From NCBI GenBank assembly GCA_009777575.1, contig WRLO01000027.1, positions 1-40,356 of the forward strand: a stretch of 40,356 nucleotides of DNA, in the 5' to 3' direction. The stretch comes from Candidatus Cloacimonadota bacterium (GTDB taxonomy: Bacteria; Cloacimonadota; Cloacimonadia; Cloacimonadales; WRIO01). The notes beneath the pieces were generated by a model, which did not search any database, was not told where the DNA came from, and was given only the letters and a program-made list of their open reading frames with translations. Both the position numbers and the translations under genes were made by a program. Of this stretch, positions 6,110-15,171 are shown one piece after another. Numbering within the stretch: position 1 is the first letter of the stretch; every line of letters starts with the position of its first letter.

Positions 6110-6157
6110 TTTTTTTGAGTAAGCTATAACAATATTTGTATCAAGAATATACCTCAT
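6110..6157 (-). pseudogene. N-terminal remnant of a second vapC
   Basis: The ATG at 6157 overlaps the stop of the small upstream antitoxin in ATGA. The first 16 codons read MRYILDTNIVIAYSKK, the canonical first strand of a PIN toxin with its catalytic Asp. After that the frame runs into unrelated AT-rich codons that are the leader of the next antitoxin gene, and no further PIN motif appears in any frame. This looks like a deletion that joined the toxin 5' end to the next module. Confidence 0.7.
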
Positions 6158-6294
6158 TTCCAAGCCTCATAATTAATTGTCCTACATTCTGCAAGAGCTT
6201 CTTCAAATATTTTGGCATCTTCACCAGAAAGACATCCCGCTAGCTTTCTTAATCTCTTATTTCTCTCTATAAAAAGTTTGCAAAAAATAATCAT
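6154..6294 (-). CDS. Short VapB-like antitoxin (46 aa)
   Basis: From the ATG at 6294, with AAGGA 7 nt upstream, the product starts MIIFCKLFIERNKRLRKLAG, then reads CLSGEDAKIFEEALAECR, TINYEAWK, stop. The tail 'LxGxLSxEDAKIFEEALAECRxIxxEAW' style is familiar from small antitoxins encoded just before 'MRYILDTNIV' PIN toxins. The ATGA overlap with the vapC remnant supports the pairing. It is short for a VapB and has no obvious DNA-binding N-terminus, so an upstream portion may be lost. The start lies only 18 nt after the stop of the Tricorn-like protease gene, which may place both on one transcript. Confidence 0.65.
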   Translation of the reverse strand: MIIFCKLFIERNKRLRKLAGCLSGEDAKIFEEALAECRTINYEAWK

Positions 6295-6312
6295 AATTTC
6301 ATCCTTATTTAA

Positions 6313-9300
6313 TTATTTTGCAATTCTTTCCAAAAGATACTCAATAGCTTTTTCAAGTTGTGGGTCTTCTCTTTTAACTATATCACTAGGTAATCTTGGA
6401 ATTTCTATATCAGGTTTTGCACCTGTATTTTCCATATTTTCCATATTGAGCCTATATAGACCCATCATCGGCAATCTCATTTCTGAGCCGTCAATTAAAA
6501 TCGATGAAGTTGTCCCAATTACACTTCCACTTGTTGGCATCCCAATGATTGTTCCAAGATTTAAATCATTGAACAGTATGCCAAAAACTTCAGCATCAGA
6601 ATAGGAATTTTCATCAATTAAAACAACTAAAGGTTTTTGATAAGAGATTGGATCGGATGTTATAGCACTGTCACTTCTCCAACTTAGATAACTATAAGGC
6701 TTTCTTGAAATCATTTCAAGTAATCTGTCACTAATTCTACCACCGGGATTAGAACGGACATCAATAATCATTGCATCAGTATAAAAATTTACAGCAAAAA
6801 AATCTTCTCTAAATTTATTTAAACTATTCCAATCCATCTGTTGAATATGAAGATAACCTATTCTTCCATTTGTTTTCTCTCTCACTGATTTTATATTGTT
6901 CAATACCATATCATCATATCTCATTTGCCATTGATCTTCCCAAGAAATGCCTTTCACTATAGCATTTACTATCCCTCTTGGTGTTCTTATCCTCAAGCTT
7001 ATATCTTGATTTTCTTTTCCGACAAATAAAGGGGTTATTTCTGTATTGGAATTTATATTTTGACCATTTATAGCGAGTATAACATCATTTTCTCGAATCC
7101 CGTATTGTTGATATAATACCGAATCAAAATAAATCTTTTTGATATTAATTCCTTCTGACAATATAGATCTAAAATCAAGAACAAAACCAGCAAAAGCTAT
7201 TTCTCTTGTATTATCGTTGCTTTCACTTCTTGCGCTGTAACCTGTGTGAGAAGCATTTACACGACCAATCATTTCATCTATGACTTTAGCTAAATGAGAA
7301 ACTTCTAACAAATTTTTTGTAAATGGTGAAAATTTCTCAAAAAGAGCTTCCCAGTCTTGACCGTGCATATCTGGATCATAAAAAAAATGTCCAAAATCAC
7401 CCCATACTTCTTCAAAGACTGTTTGGTTTAGCCTTAATATATCATATTCATACTCATATTCAAAAGAGATACCCTCACTTTGTTCGGTAGTCATATTAAA
7501 TTTGTGTAAGTTATCATCTTGAACATAATAAAAATGTGTTCTGTCTGGTGAAAGTTCAAAATCTGGAAAGGTATAATTTTCACCAAATTTAAGAATTTCC
7601 GTTTTATCAGAACCATCAAAATTTATACTATTTAAAGTAGCCATTGTCCAATTTACATAAACTAGAGTAGAATCATTTGTAGCATATAAAGGGTTAACCC
7701 ATCCGCTTTCAGAGACTACATTCCTTATTCTTGAGCTAAAATTGTCTCTATTAATATCCCATTCTCTAGATGGTGTTGTATCGGGCATAGAGCTTCCTGG
7801 AACAATCTTTTCCCAATTGTCATCTTGAACTTGCCTATCATTAACTAAATTTACGATTTTTATATCTCCCCATGAACTTAAAAAAAGATGTGTATCATCA
7901 TCGTTTAAAAGAAGAGAACCCAAATCACTAGAAACAAAAATTTCCTCAATTGTATTAGCTCTGATGTCATTAATTTTCAAAAATTTGACTTCATCAATAT
8001 CGTCAGATGATATATAAAATTGTTTTGCATTATCTTTTGTTTTTGCTGGACGAGTAAGTACTCTTTCATTAGGGAAAAGTTCTGTAATCTGTTCATTTTG
8101 AGCCAAGAAAGCTAATTTATGTCTTGATTCATTATTGTTGAATAAAATGTAAATATCCTTTTGATCATTGCGACTGATAGATAAAATATATTTATCTTTT
8201 GACCAATCAACTAAAGTTGCTTCTCTTGAGTTAGTCAGAATATGGTCTTTAATATTTGTTTTAAAAAGTCTCGGAATTCCTCTTTCTAATGCTCTAAAAT
8301 AGATAGTTTCATTATCATCCAATATCACTATTTGAAAAATTCCTTTTTGGTCAAAAGTAAGCTGCCGGACATTGCCACCACTAACTGGAACTGCAAATAA
8401 ATCATATTTATGTGAAAAAACAAGTAATTCTCCATTTGGTGAAACTGTAAAATTCGTTAATTCGCTATCAAATTTATTATAAACAGTAGTATAGGGTAGA
8501 TTATCTTCAAGAATAGTGATACTTACTTTTTCACTAAGTTCTGTTTCAGGGTCAAATCGCCATATTTCGTCGAAAAGTTCAAAAACAATTCTATCGGTGT
8601 TGTGAGAGACAGATATATTTCTCACTGACCAATCATCAAAAAAAGTTAATTGTGTTTTTGTCGAATAGTCAAAGCCATCCATATAAAATAGTTGAAAATC
8701 TTTTCCATCTGAATTGACAAAATAAATTCTATTTGGATGGACTCTAGAAAACCTTGGATAGCTATAAGTAAAATCACCTTGTGATAATTTTGTAAACTCT
8801 TCTTTTTCTATTTCATAAAGCCACAGCTCACCACTTATAGATCCTTGATAAGCAGGTCTATCAGTGTCCTCAAATCTGTTAAATACGATACTCTTTCCAT
8901 CGTTAGATATTGTTGCAGTTTCACCAGCAAATCCTGAAATTTCGGTAAATCTTTTTGTGCCAACATCAAATCTTACAAAAATACTCTGTTCGCCGGGATA
9001 GGAAACTATACCAAGAATTGATTGTTCATTTGAGTAAACATCTCTTATCCGAAAATATTCATTACTCAGAAGTTCTGCTTGACCACCAACTGCGGGTATC
9101 CTATAAAGTTTAAACCGACCTTCTCTATCTGAAACAAAATAAATCCAAAGACCATCAGATGAATACATTGGTCTGCCTACATCACTATTAGAAGCTGTTA
9201 ATCTTCTTGCTACGCCTCCAGTAAAAGGAACTTCCCATAAATCACTTCTGTAAATAAAAGTAATATTTCTACCATCTGGAGAAATTGTGGGAAATGTCAC

Positions 9301-9372
9301 AAAGTTCGGCTCAAAGGCATCAATAAGAGCAATTGAAGCCAAAATAATTAAAAGAAAAAATAGTTTTTTCAT
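6313..9372 (-). CDS. Tricorn-like S41 peptidase, exported
   Basis: The protein is 1019 aa, close to Tricorn length. Residues 1-19 are a signal peptide (MKKLFFLLIILASIALIDA), so it acts in the periplasm or outside the cell. Residues ~20-600 are WD40-like propeller repeats: 'FPTISPDGRNITFIYRSDLW' is the typical opening, and PDG/SPD turns recur. A core linker follows, then the Ser-His pair Ser708-His709 in 'VNASHTGY', a PDZ domain at ~730-800 ('GIRENDVILAINGQ'), and the S41 catalytic part with 'IIDVRSNPGG' and nucleophile Ser925-Asp926 in 'ENSYSDAEVFG'. These match the Tricorn Ser-His...Ser layout, so it is predicted active on oligopeptides. It may feed peptides to further degradation together with the neighbouring oligopeptidase B, though that enzyme lacks a signal peptide. 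Confidence 0.9.
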   Translation of the reverse strand: MKKLFFLLIILASIALIDAFEPNFVTFPTISPDGRNITFIYRSDLWEVPFTGGVARRLTASNSDVGRPMYSSDGLWIYFVSDREGRFKLYRIPAVGGQAELLSNEYFRIRDVYSNEQSILGIVSYPGEQSIFVRFDVGTKRFTEISGFAGETATISNDGKSIVFNRFEDTDRPAYQGSISGELWLYEIEKEEFTKLSQGDFTYSYPRFSRVHPNRIYFVNSDGKDFQLFYMDGFDYSTKTQLTFFDDWSVRNISVSHNTDRIVFELFDEIWRFDPETELSEKVSITILEDNLPYTTVYNKFDSELTNFTVSPNGELLVFSHKYDLFAVPVSGGNVRQLTFDQKGIFQIVILDDNETIYFRALERGIPRLFKTNIKDHILTNSREATLVDWSKDKYILSISRNDQKDIYILFNNNESRHKLAFLAQNEQITELFPNERVLTRPAKTKDNAKQFYISSDDIDEVKFLKINDIRANTIEEIFVSSDLGSLLLNDDDTHLFLSSWGDIKIVNLVNDRQVQDDNWEKIVPGSSMPDTTPSREWDINRDNFSSRIRNVVSESGWVNPLYATNDSTLVYVNWTMATLNSINFDGSDKTEILKFGENYTFPDFELSPDRTHFYYVQDDNLHKFNMTTEQSEGISFEYEYEYDILRLNQTVFEEVWGDFGHFFYDPDMHGQDWEALFEKFSPFTKNLLEVSHLAKVIDEMIGRVNASHTGYSARSESNDNTREIAFAGFVLDFRSILSEGINIKKIYFDSVLYQQYGIRENDVILAINGQNINSNTEITPLFVGKENQDISLRIRTPRGIVNAIVKGISWEDQWQMRYDDMVLNNIKSVREKTNGRIGYLHIQQMDWNSLNKFREDFFAVNFYTDAMIIDVRSNPGGRISDRLLEMISRKPYSYLSWRSDSAITSDPISYQKPLVVLIDENSYSDAEVFGILFNDLNLGTIIGMPTSGSVIGTTSSILIDGSEMRLPMMGLYRLNMENMENTGAKPDIEIPRLPSDIVKREDPQLEKAIEYLLERIAK

Positions 9373-9484
9373 AATTCCACCTTATAAATTATATTATTCG
9401 TCTATATATTCACCTCTATGTATTCTTTGTAGTGCCAAAAAAAGCTTATGATTTTTGTCAAATAAAAGAATATTTTTAGGATAT

Positions 9485-11551
9485 TTAATGGATTGAGTTA
9501 CCCATTATTTTACATAAAAAAGCATATTGTAAGACAACTTGTCTGTATTGTTCAAATCTACCAGAAGCGCCAGAATGTCCTGCATCCATGTTCGTATAAA
9601 GCAATAAAAGATTGTCATCTGTTTTAAACTCTCTTAATTTTGCTACCCATTTAGCTGGTTCCCAATATTGAACTTGAGAATCATGAAGGCCAGTTGTAAT
9701 CAACATATTTGGATATTTTTGAGCAATCACATTATCATAAGGAGAATATGACATAATGTATTCATAATATTTTTCATCTTCAGGATCACCCCATTCAGAA
9801 AATTCACCAGTTGTGAGAGGAATGCTTTTGTCACACATAGTAGTTATAACGTCAACAAAGGGAACATCAGCGAGTATAGCTTTGAAAAGCTCAGGTCTCA
9901 TATTGACGACAGCACCCATTAAAAGCCCTCCAGCGCTACCACCTGAGGCACATAAATGTTCAGCATCAGTATATTTTTCAGAAATAAGAAACTCAGCACA
10001 ATCTATAAAATCGGTGAAAGTGTTTTTTTTGTTTAAAAGTTTGCCATCATCATACCACTGTCTACCTAAGGTTTCTCCCCCGCGAATATGAGCAATTGCG
10101 TAAATAAATCCACGATCTAACAAACTAATCCGAGATAAAGAAAACATTGGGTCTATAGAATATCCATAAGCACCATAACCATACAGTAATAATGCAGTCT
10201 TGCCATTGAGAACAGTATCTTTTCTGTAAACCAAAGAGATAGGGATATTTTTACCATCTTTTGCAGTTGCATAAAGCCTTTTAGCAACATATTCGTCTGG
10301 ATTGTAACCGCCAACAATTTTTTGTTGTTTTAATAAAGTTTTTTCACGAGTAATCATGTCATACTCAAAAGTAGAGAATGGAGTCGTGAGTGATGTATAA
10401 CAAAATCTCAGTTTTTCTGTATTAAAAGAAGGGTTAAGACCAATAAAGGTAAGATAATCAGGTTCATCAAAAATCATATAGTGTTCATCACCTACAACGG
10501 GGATTATACGCAATTGTATCAACCCATTTTTCCGTTCAGAAACAACTAAAAAGTCCTTAAAAATCTCTATTTTTTCTAACAAAACATCGTCACGGTGAGC
10601 AATAACTTCCTTCCAATTTTCTTTTAGGGAATTATCAATATTGGTTTCCATCAGACGAAAATTTTTAGCTTGATAATTTGTCACAATAAAGAATTTATCT
10701 TCAAAGTGATCAATTCGATATTCTAAGTCTTCCTCACGAGGTTGCACAATTTTAAAATTTCCTGTAGGTTCAGCAGAATTCAAAAACCGATATTCAGACT
10801 GCGTATGACTGGATAGGCTAAGTAGAATCATTTTTTCTGATTTTGAGCGATAAACATGCATGTAAAAAGATTCATCTTCTTCAACATAGATTAGTTTATC
10901 TGGTTGATTACCGTTCAAAACATGAAGCATTAATTTTTCTGAGCGCAGAGTTTCAGGATTTTTTAAAACATAAAACAAAGATTTATTATCATCCGCCCAA
11001 GCTAAAGAACCATCAGTATTTTCTATACATGCTCCTATTGTTTCCCCGCTTTGCAAATCTTTGAACATAGTAGTAAAAATAAATCTTCCCATTGTATCTA
11101 TGCAGTAAGCAAGGAGCTTGTTGTCTGGACTAACAGAAAAATCGCCTATATTAAAATAAGAATAATCTTCAGCCATTTTATTGCCATCAAGTATGATTTC
11201 TTCTTGAGCATCCAGAGACCCTTTTTTTCGGCAATAAATTGGGTATTCGCCTTCTTCTTCAAATCGAGAATAGTAATAATACTCGTTATGAAAATAAGGC
11301 ACAGATTTGTCATCTTTTTCGATACGAGAAGTGATTTCAGAAAATAATTTTTCTTGTAATTTCTCAGTATCATTCATCATTGAGTTAGTATAGCTATTTT
11401 CAGCCTCTAAATAAGCAATCACTTCAGGATTATCTCGCTCATTGAGCCAAAAATAATTATCAACTCTTTGGTGACCAGCTGTAGTTAAGGTCACAGGTAT
11501 TTTCTTTGCTGGTTGAAAATCTTTGATGTTTTTTAGTTCTTTATTTGTCAT
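9485..11551 (-). CDS. ptrB: Oligopeptidase B (protease II), S9A
   Basis: The protein is 688 aa, normal for the family. The N-terminal segment and seven-bladed propeller (~1-420) are followed by the alpha/beta-hydrolase domain. The triad is readable as Ser539 in 'ASGGSAGGLLMG', Asp624 in 'TTGLHDSQVQYWEPAKW' and His659 in 'DAGHSGASGRF'. 'YGAYGYSIDPMFS' and 'IAHIRGGETLGRQWYDDG' are family hallmarks. It cleaves short peptides after basic residues. There is no signal peptide, so it should be cytoplasmic. The ATG at 11551 has AAGGAG 6 nt upstream. It lies 112 bp upstream of the Tricorn-like gene on the same strand; the pairing of two peptide-degrading enzymes suggests a peptide-scavenging role. Confidence 0.92.
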   Translation of the reverse strand: MTNKELKNIKDFQPAKKIPVTLTTAGHQRVDNYFWLNERDNPEVIAYLEAENSYTNSMMNDTEKLQEKLFSEITSRIEKDDKSVPYFHNEYYYYSRFEEEGEYPIYCRKKGSLDAQEEIILDGNKMAEDYSYFNIGDFSVSPDNKLLAYCIDTMGRFIFTTMFKDLQSGETIGACIENTDGSLAWADDNKSLFYVLKNPETLRSEKLMLHVLNGNQPDKLIYVEEDESFYMHVYRSKSEKMILLSLSSHTQSEYRFLNSAEPTGNFKIVQPREEDLEYRIDHFEDKFFIVTNYQAKNFRLMETNIDNSLKENWKEVIAHRDDVLLEKIEIFKDFLVVSERKNGLIQLRIIPVVGDEHYMIFDEPDYLTFIGLNPSFNTEKLRFCYTSLTTPFSTFEYDMITREKTLLKQQKIVGGYNPDEYVAKRLYATAKDGKNIPISLVYRKDTVLNGKTALLLYGYGAYGYSIDPMFSLSRISLLDRGFIYAIAHIRGGETLGRQWYDDGKLLNKKNTFTDFIDCAEFLISEKYTDAEHLCASGGSAGGLLMGAVVNMRPELFKAILADVPFVDVITTMCDKSIPLTTGEFSEWGDPEDEKYYEYIMSYSPYDNVIAQKYPNMLITTGLHDSQVQYWEPAKWVAKLREFKTDDNLLLLYTNMDAGHSGASGRFEQYRQVVLQYAFLCKIMGNSIH

Positions 11552-11607
11552 TATTTACTCCTTTACATATAGGGCAAAACACCCTTTTTTAGACTAAAAC
11601 TAAGAGC

Positions 11608-12015
11608 TTAATTAGCTTTCTTTTTGATAGTCACAATAATTTCATATTGGTCCTTTGGCTTTTCATACATAGGTTTTCCAATGTATTGAGCGGGATTGTT
11701 GATAATTTCTGATTCAGTTACTTCGAGTACTTTGTTTTCCTCGGCAACTATCCAATAAATTTTTTCTTTTGTCGTTTTAGTAGTTGTTGGAATTGTTTGT
11801 TTTGATACTGGCATTATAACTCCTTTCATTTCATAATCTGGGTATGTTTCGATGTATTTTTTTAATAAATCGATGTCAAATTTTAATCTATACTCTGCAC
11901 ATCTATCACGACAATTGATAGTGCAAACTATAATGTTTTCAAATCGTTGAGATTTTTTGCATAAGATTATTTCAGGATTATCACCTGTTTTTGAGGGTGA
12001 ATTAATTCGACTCAT
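11608..12015 (-). CDS. Hypothetical protein with N-terminal Cys cluster (135 aa)
   Basis: I do not recognise the family. Four cysteines sit in the first third: Cys19, Cys31, Cys35 and Cys39, in 'ILCKKSQ' and 'CTINCRDRCAEY'. The C-x3-C-x3-C spacing could bind zinc or an Fe-S cluster. A Thr/Lys-rich linker (~73-85, 'TIPTTTKTTKEK') leads to a second small region, 'IYWIVAEENKVLEVTESEI', with 'PAQYIGKPMYE'. There is no signal peptide. AGGA lies about 5 nt before the ATG at 12015. It sits between dapA (33 bp upstream) and ptrB (56 bp downstream) on the same strand, so cotranscription with dapA is likely. Confidence 0.7.
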   Translation of the reverse strand: MSRINSPSKTGDNPEIILCKKSQRFENIIVCTINCRDRCAEYRLKFDIDLLKKYIETYPDYEMKGVIMPVSKQTIPTTTKTTKEKIYWIVAEENKVLEVTESEIINNPAQYIGKPMYEKPKDQYEIIVTIKKKAN

Positions 12016-12048
12016 AATAATCCTATATTTATCCCTTTAGTAGTTTTT

Positions 12049-12933
12049 TTATTGAATTTTATTTTTAAACTCATTGAAGATAGCGATAATTTTTGCCTTT
12101 TTATCATCCGAGGTTGGGCATAAAGGCAATCTGAAACCTATTTCAAGTAGATCAAGATGAGCAAGTATATATTTCACTGGGATAGGGTTTGTATCTATAA
12201 ACAAGACTTCATTTAACTCAATTAAATGCTGATGAATAGATAAAGACCTTGCACAATCACCTTCAAGAGCATAGTTTAACATTAGGTGCATTTCTTTGGG
12301 AACAACGTTTGCAGTGACTGAAATAGCACCTTTACTCCCCACACACATCAAAGGAAAATTCAAGGCATCCTCACCAGATAGAAGAGCAAAACTATCTGGA
12401 GTATCGCGAACTATCCTACTTGCCTTGATGATGTCTCCAGATGCTTCTTTAATAGCCACTATCTTTTCTGGAAAATCATTTGCAAGTTTAATAACTGTCT
12501 CAGCAGATATATTAACTCCAGTTCTACCGGGAACATTGTAAATAATGATAGGTAAATTCGTTTTATTCGCCAGTTCTTTAAAATAAAGATATAGTCCTTC
12601 CTGATTTGGCTTGTTGTAGTAAGGTGTAACAATCATTGCATAATCTACTCCAAGGGACTCTGCCTTTTGAGTTGCTGAAATTGTATGTGGAAGGTTGTTC
12701 GAGCCAGTTCCAGCAATAATTGGAAGTTTTGATTTTAATCTTTGGACAGCAAATCTGAGCAAAGCTTCTTTCTCATCGTTTGCTAATGTGGCACCCTCTC
12801 CTGTAGTGCCAAGCAAAACTAAACCATCTGTTTGATTTTCAAGATGGAAGTTTAACAATTTTTCCAATGAATTGTAATCTATCTCGTTATTTTTGAAAGG
12901 AGTAACGAGAGCAGGTATAGAACCTTTTAGCAT
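12049..12933 (-). CDS. dapA: 4-hydroxy-tetrahydrodipicolinate synthase
   Basis: The enzyme condenses pyruvate with aspartate semialdehyde at the first committed step to diaminopimelate and lysine, in the cytoplasm. At 294 aa it has the standard length. The motifs are complete: 'LGTTGEGATL' with Thr43/Thr44, 'TPYYNKP' with Tyr106, 'IIYNVPGRTG' with Tyr132 and Arg137, and Schiff-base Lys162 in 'IVAIKEASGD'. The family includes N-acetylneuraminate lyases and related aldolases, but the GTTGEG and YNVPGRT motifs favour DapA. GGAGG lies 5 nt before the ATG at 12933. No other lysine gene is adjacent. The downstream gene is the Cys-cluster hypothetical protein. Confidence 0.93.
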   Translation of the reverse strand: MLKGSIPALVTPFKNNEIDYNSLEKLLNFHLENQTDGLVLLGTTGEGATLANDEKEALLRFAVQRLKSKLPIIAGTGSNNLPHTISATQKAESLGVDYAMIVTPYYNKPNQEGLYLYFKELANKTNLPIIIYNVPGRTGVNISAETVIKLANDFPEKIVAIKEASGDIIKASRIVRDTPDSFALLSGEDALNFPLMCVGSKGAISVTANVVPKEMHLMLNYALEGDCARSLSIHQHLIELNEVLFIDTNPIPVKYILAHLDLLEIGFRLPLCPTSDDKKAKIIAIFNEFKNKIQ

Positions 12934-13261
12934 TTTATCCTCCGTAATTTAAATATAATTTTTCAATGTCCTAGATAATCAGAGCCTATATCGTAATTCT
13001 TCGTGTTATTCGTCATCGCTTCATATCTCTTGAACCTACCTTGCAAAAAGGGGTAAATATTGAACATCCCCCCTCACTGAGGTGGCGGTTTTCTTATAAT
13101 CAACCCAAGGTGGCTTCGCAGTCATCAGCCATACACAAAAATAATGAAACCACTACCTGCTCTCCCCCACCTCAAAAGGCGGGATTAATGGGTCTATTTT
13201 CGTAGTAAAAAACTTAATTCGTGGCAGTTTTGACCTTCAGGTAGCTGTATCTTATATCATT
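12934..13261. other. Intergenic gap, no gene seen
   Basis: The 328-bp gap between thyA and dapA has no supported frame. It contains short inverted repeats around 13066-13090 (CCTCA-C-TGAGG followed by GTGGCGG), with a partly complementary CCCCCACCTC near 13166-13175. This could fold into a weak structure at the 3' end of thyA. The dapA promoter should lie in 12940-12990, but no convincing -35/-10 pair was found. Confidence 0.5.
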
Positions 13262-14092
13262 TCAAATCGCTACAGGTATCTTTTTTATCTGTTTCCCAGC
13301 TTTATAATTAATTAGTTTAAAATCACTCACTCGAAAGTCATAAAAATATTTGATTTCAGGATTAATTTCGAGAATTGGAGCTGGATATTGTTCTCTTGAA
13401 ATTAAATCATTAATCAAAACTATATGTCTGTCATAAATATGCGCATCGGCTATGATATGAACCAGCTCTCCAGCCTCCAAATCTGAAGTAATCGCCAAAA
13501 TATGTAAGAGTATGGCATATTGGCATACATTCCAGTTATTAGCGACAAGAATATCCTGAGAACGTTGATTCAAAATCATGTTGAGCTTATTCCCTGTCAC
13601 ATTTAGGGTTATAGACCAGGCACAGGGTTGTAATCCCATATCTTTTAAATCATCATGATTGAAAATATTAGTTATCATTCTCCGACTCGATTTATTGTTT
13701 TTAAGGGTCAGTAAAAGCCAGTCAACCTGATCCATTTTACCTTCTGGAAAATCGATTATTCGCCCTAATTGATAACCATAAGCTTTTCCTATACTGCCTT
13801 TTTCATCAGTCCAAGAATCCCAGATTTTACTATTTAAATCTTTTACTAGATTTGATTTTTTCTGCCAAATCCATAATATCTCATCAATCGCTGCTTCTAA
13901 ATTTGTCGGTCTTAGGGTAATTATCGGAAATTCTTCTTGTAAATCATAACGATTTATGGCCCCGAACTTTTTGATTGTATGTGCCTCAGTTCCATCTTCC
14001 CATCTAGGTCGAACAAGTGTTCCTACACTCGAATGGCCATTATTCAAAATATCACTGCACATATCAATAAATATTTTGTCTGCTCTACTCAT
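13262..14092 (-). CDS. thyA: Thymidylate synthase, Firmicutes-like subtype
   Basis: The protein is 276 aa. Core motifs are nucleophile Cys157 in 'LQPCAWSITLNV', phosphate-binding Arg137/Arg138 ('SSRRMI') and Arg177 ('NQRSQD'), Asn188 in 'ANNWNVCQYAILLH', and 'DAHIYDRH' with His218 and Tyr220. The 'ANNWNV' segment replaces the usual 'GLPFNI'. From memory this is seen in a clostridial-type ThyA group that also shares 'ILWIWQKKSN', 'KIWDSW' and the 'PVAI' end. It makes dTMP from dUMP using methylene-tetrahydrofolate. No folA lies beside it. The ATG at 14092 has AAGGG just upstream. A similar origin by transfer from Firmicutes is possible but needs a tree. Confidence 0.9.
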   Translation of the reverse strand: MSRADKIFIDMCSDILNNGHSSVGTLVRPRWEDGTEAHTIKKFGAINRYDLQEEFPIITLRPTNLEAAIDEILWIWQKKSNLVKDLNSKIWDSWTDEKGSIGKAYGYQLGRIIDFPEGKMDQVDWLLLTLKNNKSSRRMITNIFNHDDLKDMGLQPCAWSITLNVTGNKLNMILNQRSQDILVANNWNVCQYAILLHILAITSDLEAGELVHIIADAHIYDRHIVLINDLISREQYPAPILEINPEIKYFYDFRVSDFKLINYKAGKQIKKIPVAI

Positions 14093-14173
14093 TTTACCCT
14101 TATTTTATTAATTCCTTAAAATGTTTTTTAACAATCCAACCCATTCATAAGTTGGGAATGATATTCTTAATAT

Positions 14174-15148
14174 TTAATTCTCCATTATCAATTGCACAGA
14201 ACAACTAGATCCTATCCTATTAGCCCCTGCTTTTAGCATACTAATTGCAGCATCCTTAGTTTTAATACCTCCAGAGGCTTTTACACCCATTTTTGTTCCA
14301 ACTATAGCTCTAATCAGTTGAACTTTTTCTATCTCTGCTCCATGGGTGGAAAAACCAGTTGAAGTCTTGACAAAGTCAGCTCCAGCTTTTTTTATTGCTA
14401 AACAAGCAAGGATTATATCTTCATTAGTTAGTAAACAAGTTTCTATAATGACTTTCAAAATAACACCACGATTATTGCATATTGAAGCTATTAATGCTAT
14501 TTCTGAAGCCCATTCATTAATTTTTTTGGTGATATAAGGAAGTGATGTATTTGACTTTTCTACTAAATCGACTGTTTGCTTTTTTAACTGATCTTCTTTC
14601 TTTGATGAAGTGCTTGGCGAACTTTTTGTAGAACTATTTTGCGAAGTTAGAGTTGATTGAAACTTAGTTGAAACATGCAGAGGTGCGATATCATATTCCT
14701 TGACTATTTTAGAATTTAACTTCAACCCAGCTATGTTTAAAACCATATCTATCTCATTTGTTCCCATATCTATAGCTCTTTCAGTCTCAAATATTTTTGT
14801 TTCTGGAATATTCGCTCCTAAAGGAAAGCCTACAACAGAACAAATATCACTAGATTTAATTTTTTTCTTGGCTAAATTTATATAACATGGGTTGATACAT
14901 ACGCACCTGAAATTATGTTCATTGGCTTCTTCACAAAGGTTAATGATATCATCATGATTGGCATCTGCTCTTAAATTGGTATGGTCGATAAGGGGACTGA
15001 GGTCTGTAAAGTCAGTAATTATTTGGTCTTCAAGCATAGCTCTACATTTATTGCATTGAAGACAGATTTCATGCTGAGCATTACATTTACAATCTACATA
15101 TTCCTCAAAAGGAAATATTTTTAATGCTATTTCTTTTATTAAATTCAT
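14174..15148 (-). CDS. deoC: Deoxyribose-phosphate aldolase with extra N-terminal Cys cluster and Ser/Thr insert
   Basis: The protein is 324 aa against about 220-260 for usual DeoC. The aldolase barrel starts at 'LSPLIDHTNLRADA' (~50) and keeps 'VVGFPLGA', Asp134 in 'NEIDMVLNIAG', Schiff-base Lys232 in 'LKVIIET' (E. coli Lys167 equivalent) and Lys290 in 'GVKASGGI' (Lys201). It splits deoxyribose-5-phosphate into glyceraldehyde-3-phosphate and acetaldehyde. Two additions are odd. Residues 20-35 carry five cysteines (CxC, then CxxCxxC). Residues ~155-205 are a low-complexity Ser/Thr/Lys insert after 'GLKLNSKIVKEYDIAP'. The insert falls at a barrel loop, so activity may be retained. AAGGAG lies 6 nt before the ATG at 15148. 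The neighbour thyA also concerns deoxynucleotides. Confidence 0.9.
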   Translation of the reverse strand: MNLIKEIALKIFPFEEYVDCKCNAQHEICLQCNKCRAMLEDQIITDFTDLSPLIDHTNLRADANHDDIINLCEEANEHNFRCVCINPCYINLAKKKIKSSDICSVVGFPLGANIPETKIFETERAIDMGTNEIDMVLNIAGLKLNSKIVKEYDIAPLHVSTKFQSTLTSQNSSTKSSPSTSSKKEDQLKKQTVDLVEKSNTSLPYITKKINEWASEIALIASICNNRGVILKVIIETCLLTNEDIILACLAIKKAGADFVKTSTGFSTHGAEIEKVQLIRAIVGTKMGVKASGGIKTKDAAISMLKAGANRIGSSCSVQLIMEN

Positions 15149-15171
15149 ATTTTTCTCCTTTATTTTTCACA

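Noticed and set aside
9456..9461. TTGACA on the minus strand as the -35 of the Tricorn-like gene promoter
   Set aside because: No acceptable -10 or TAnnTTTG element lies at a suitable distance.
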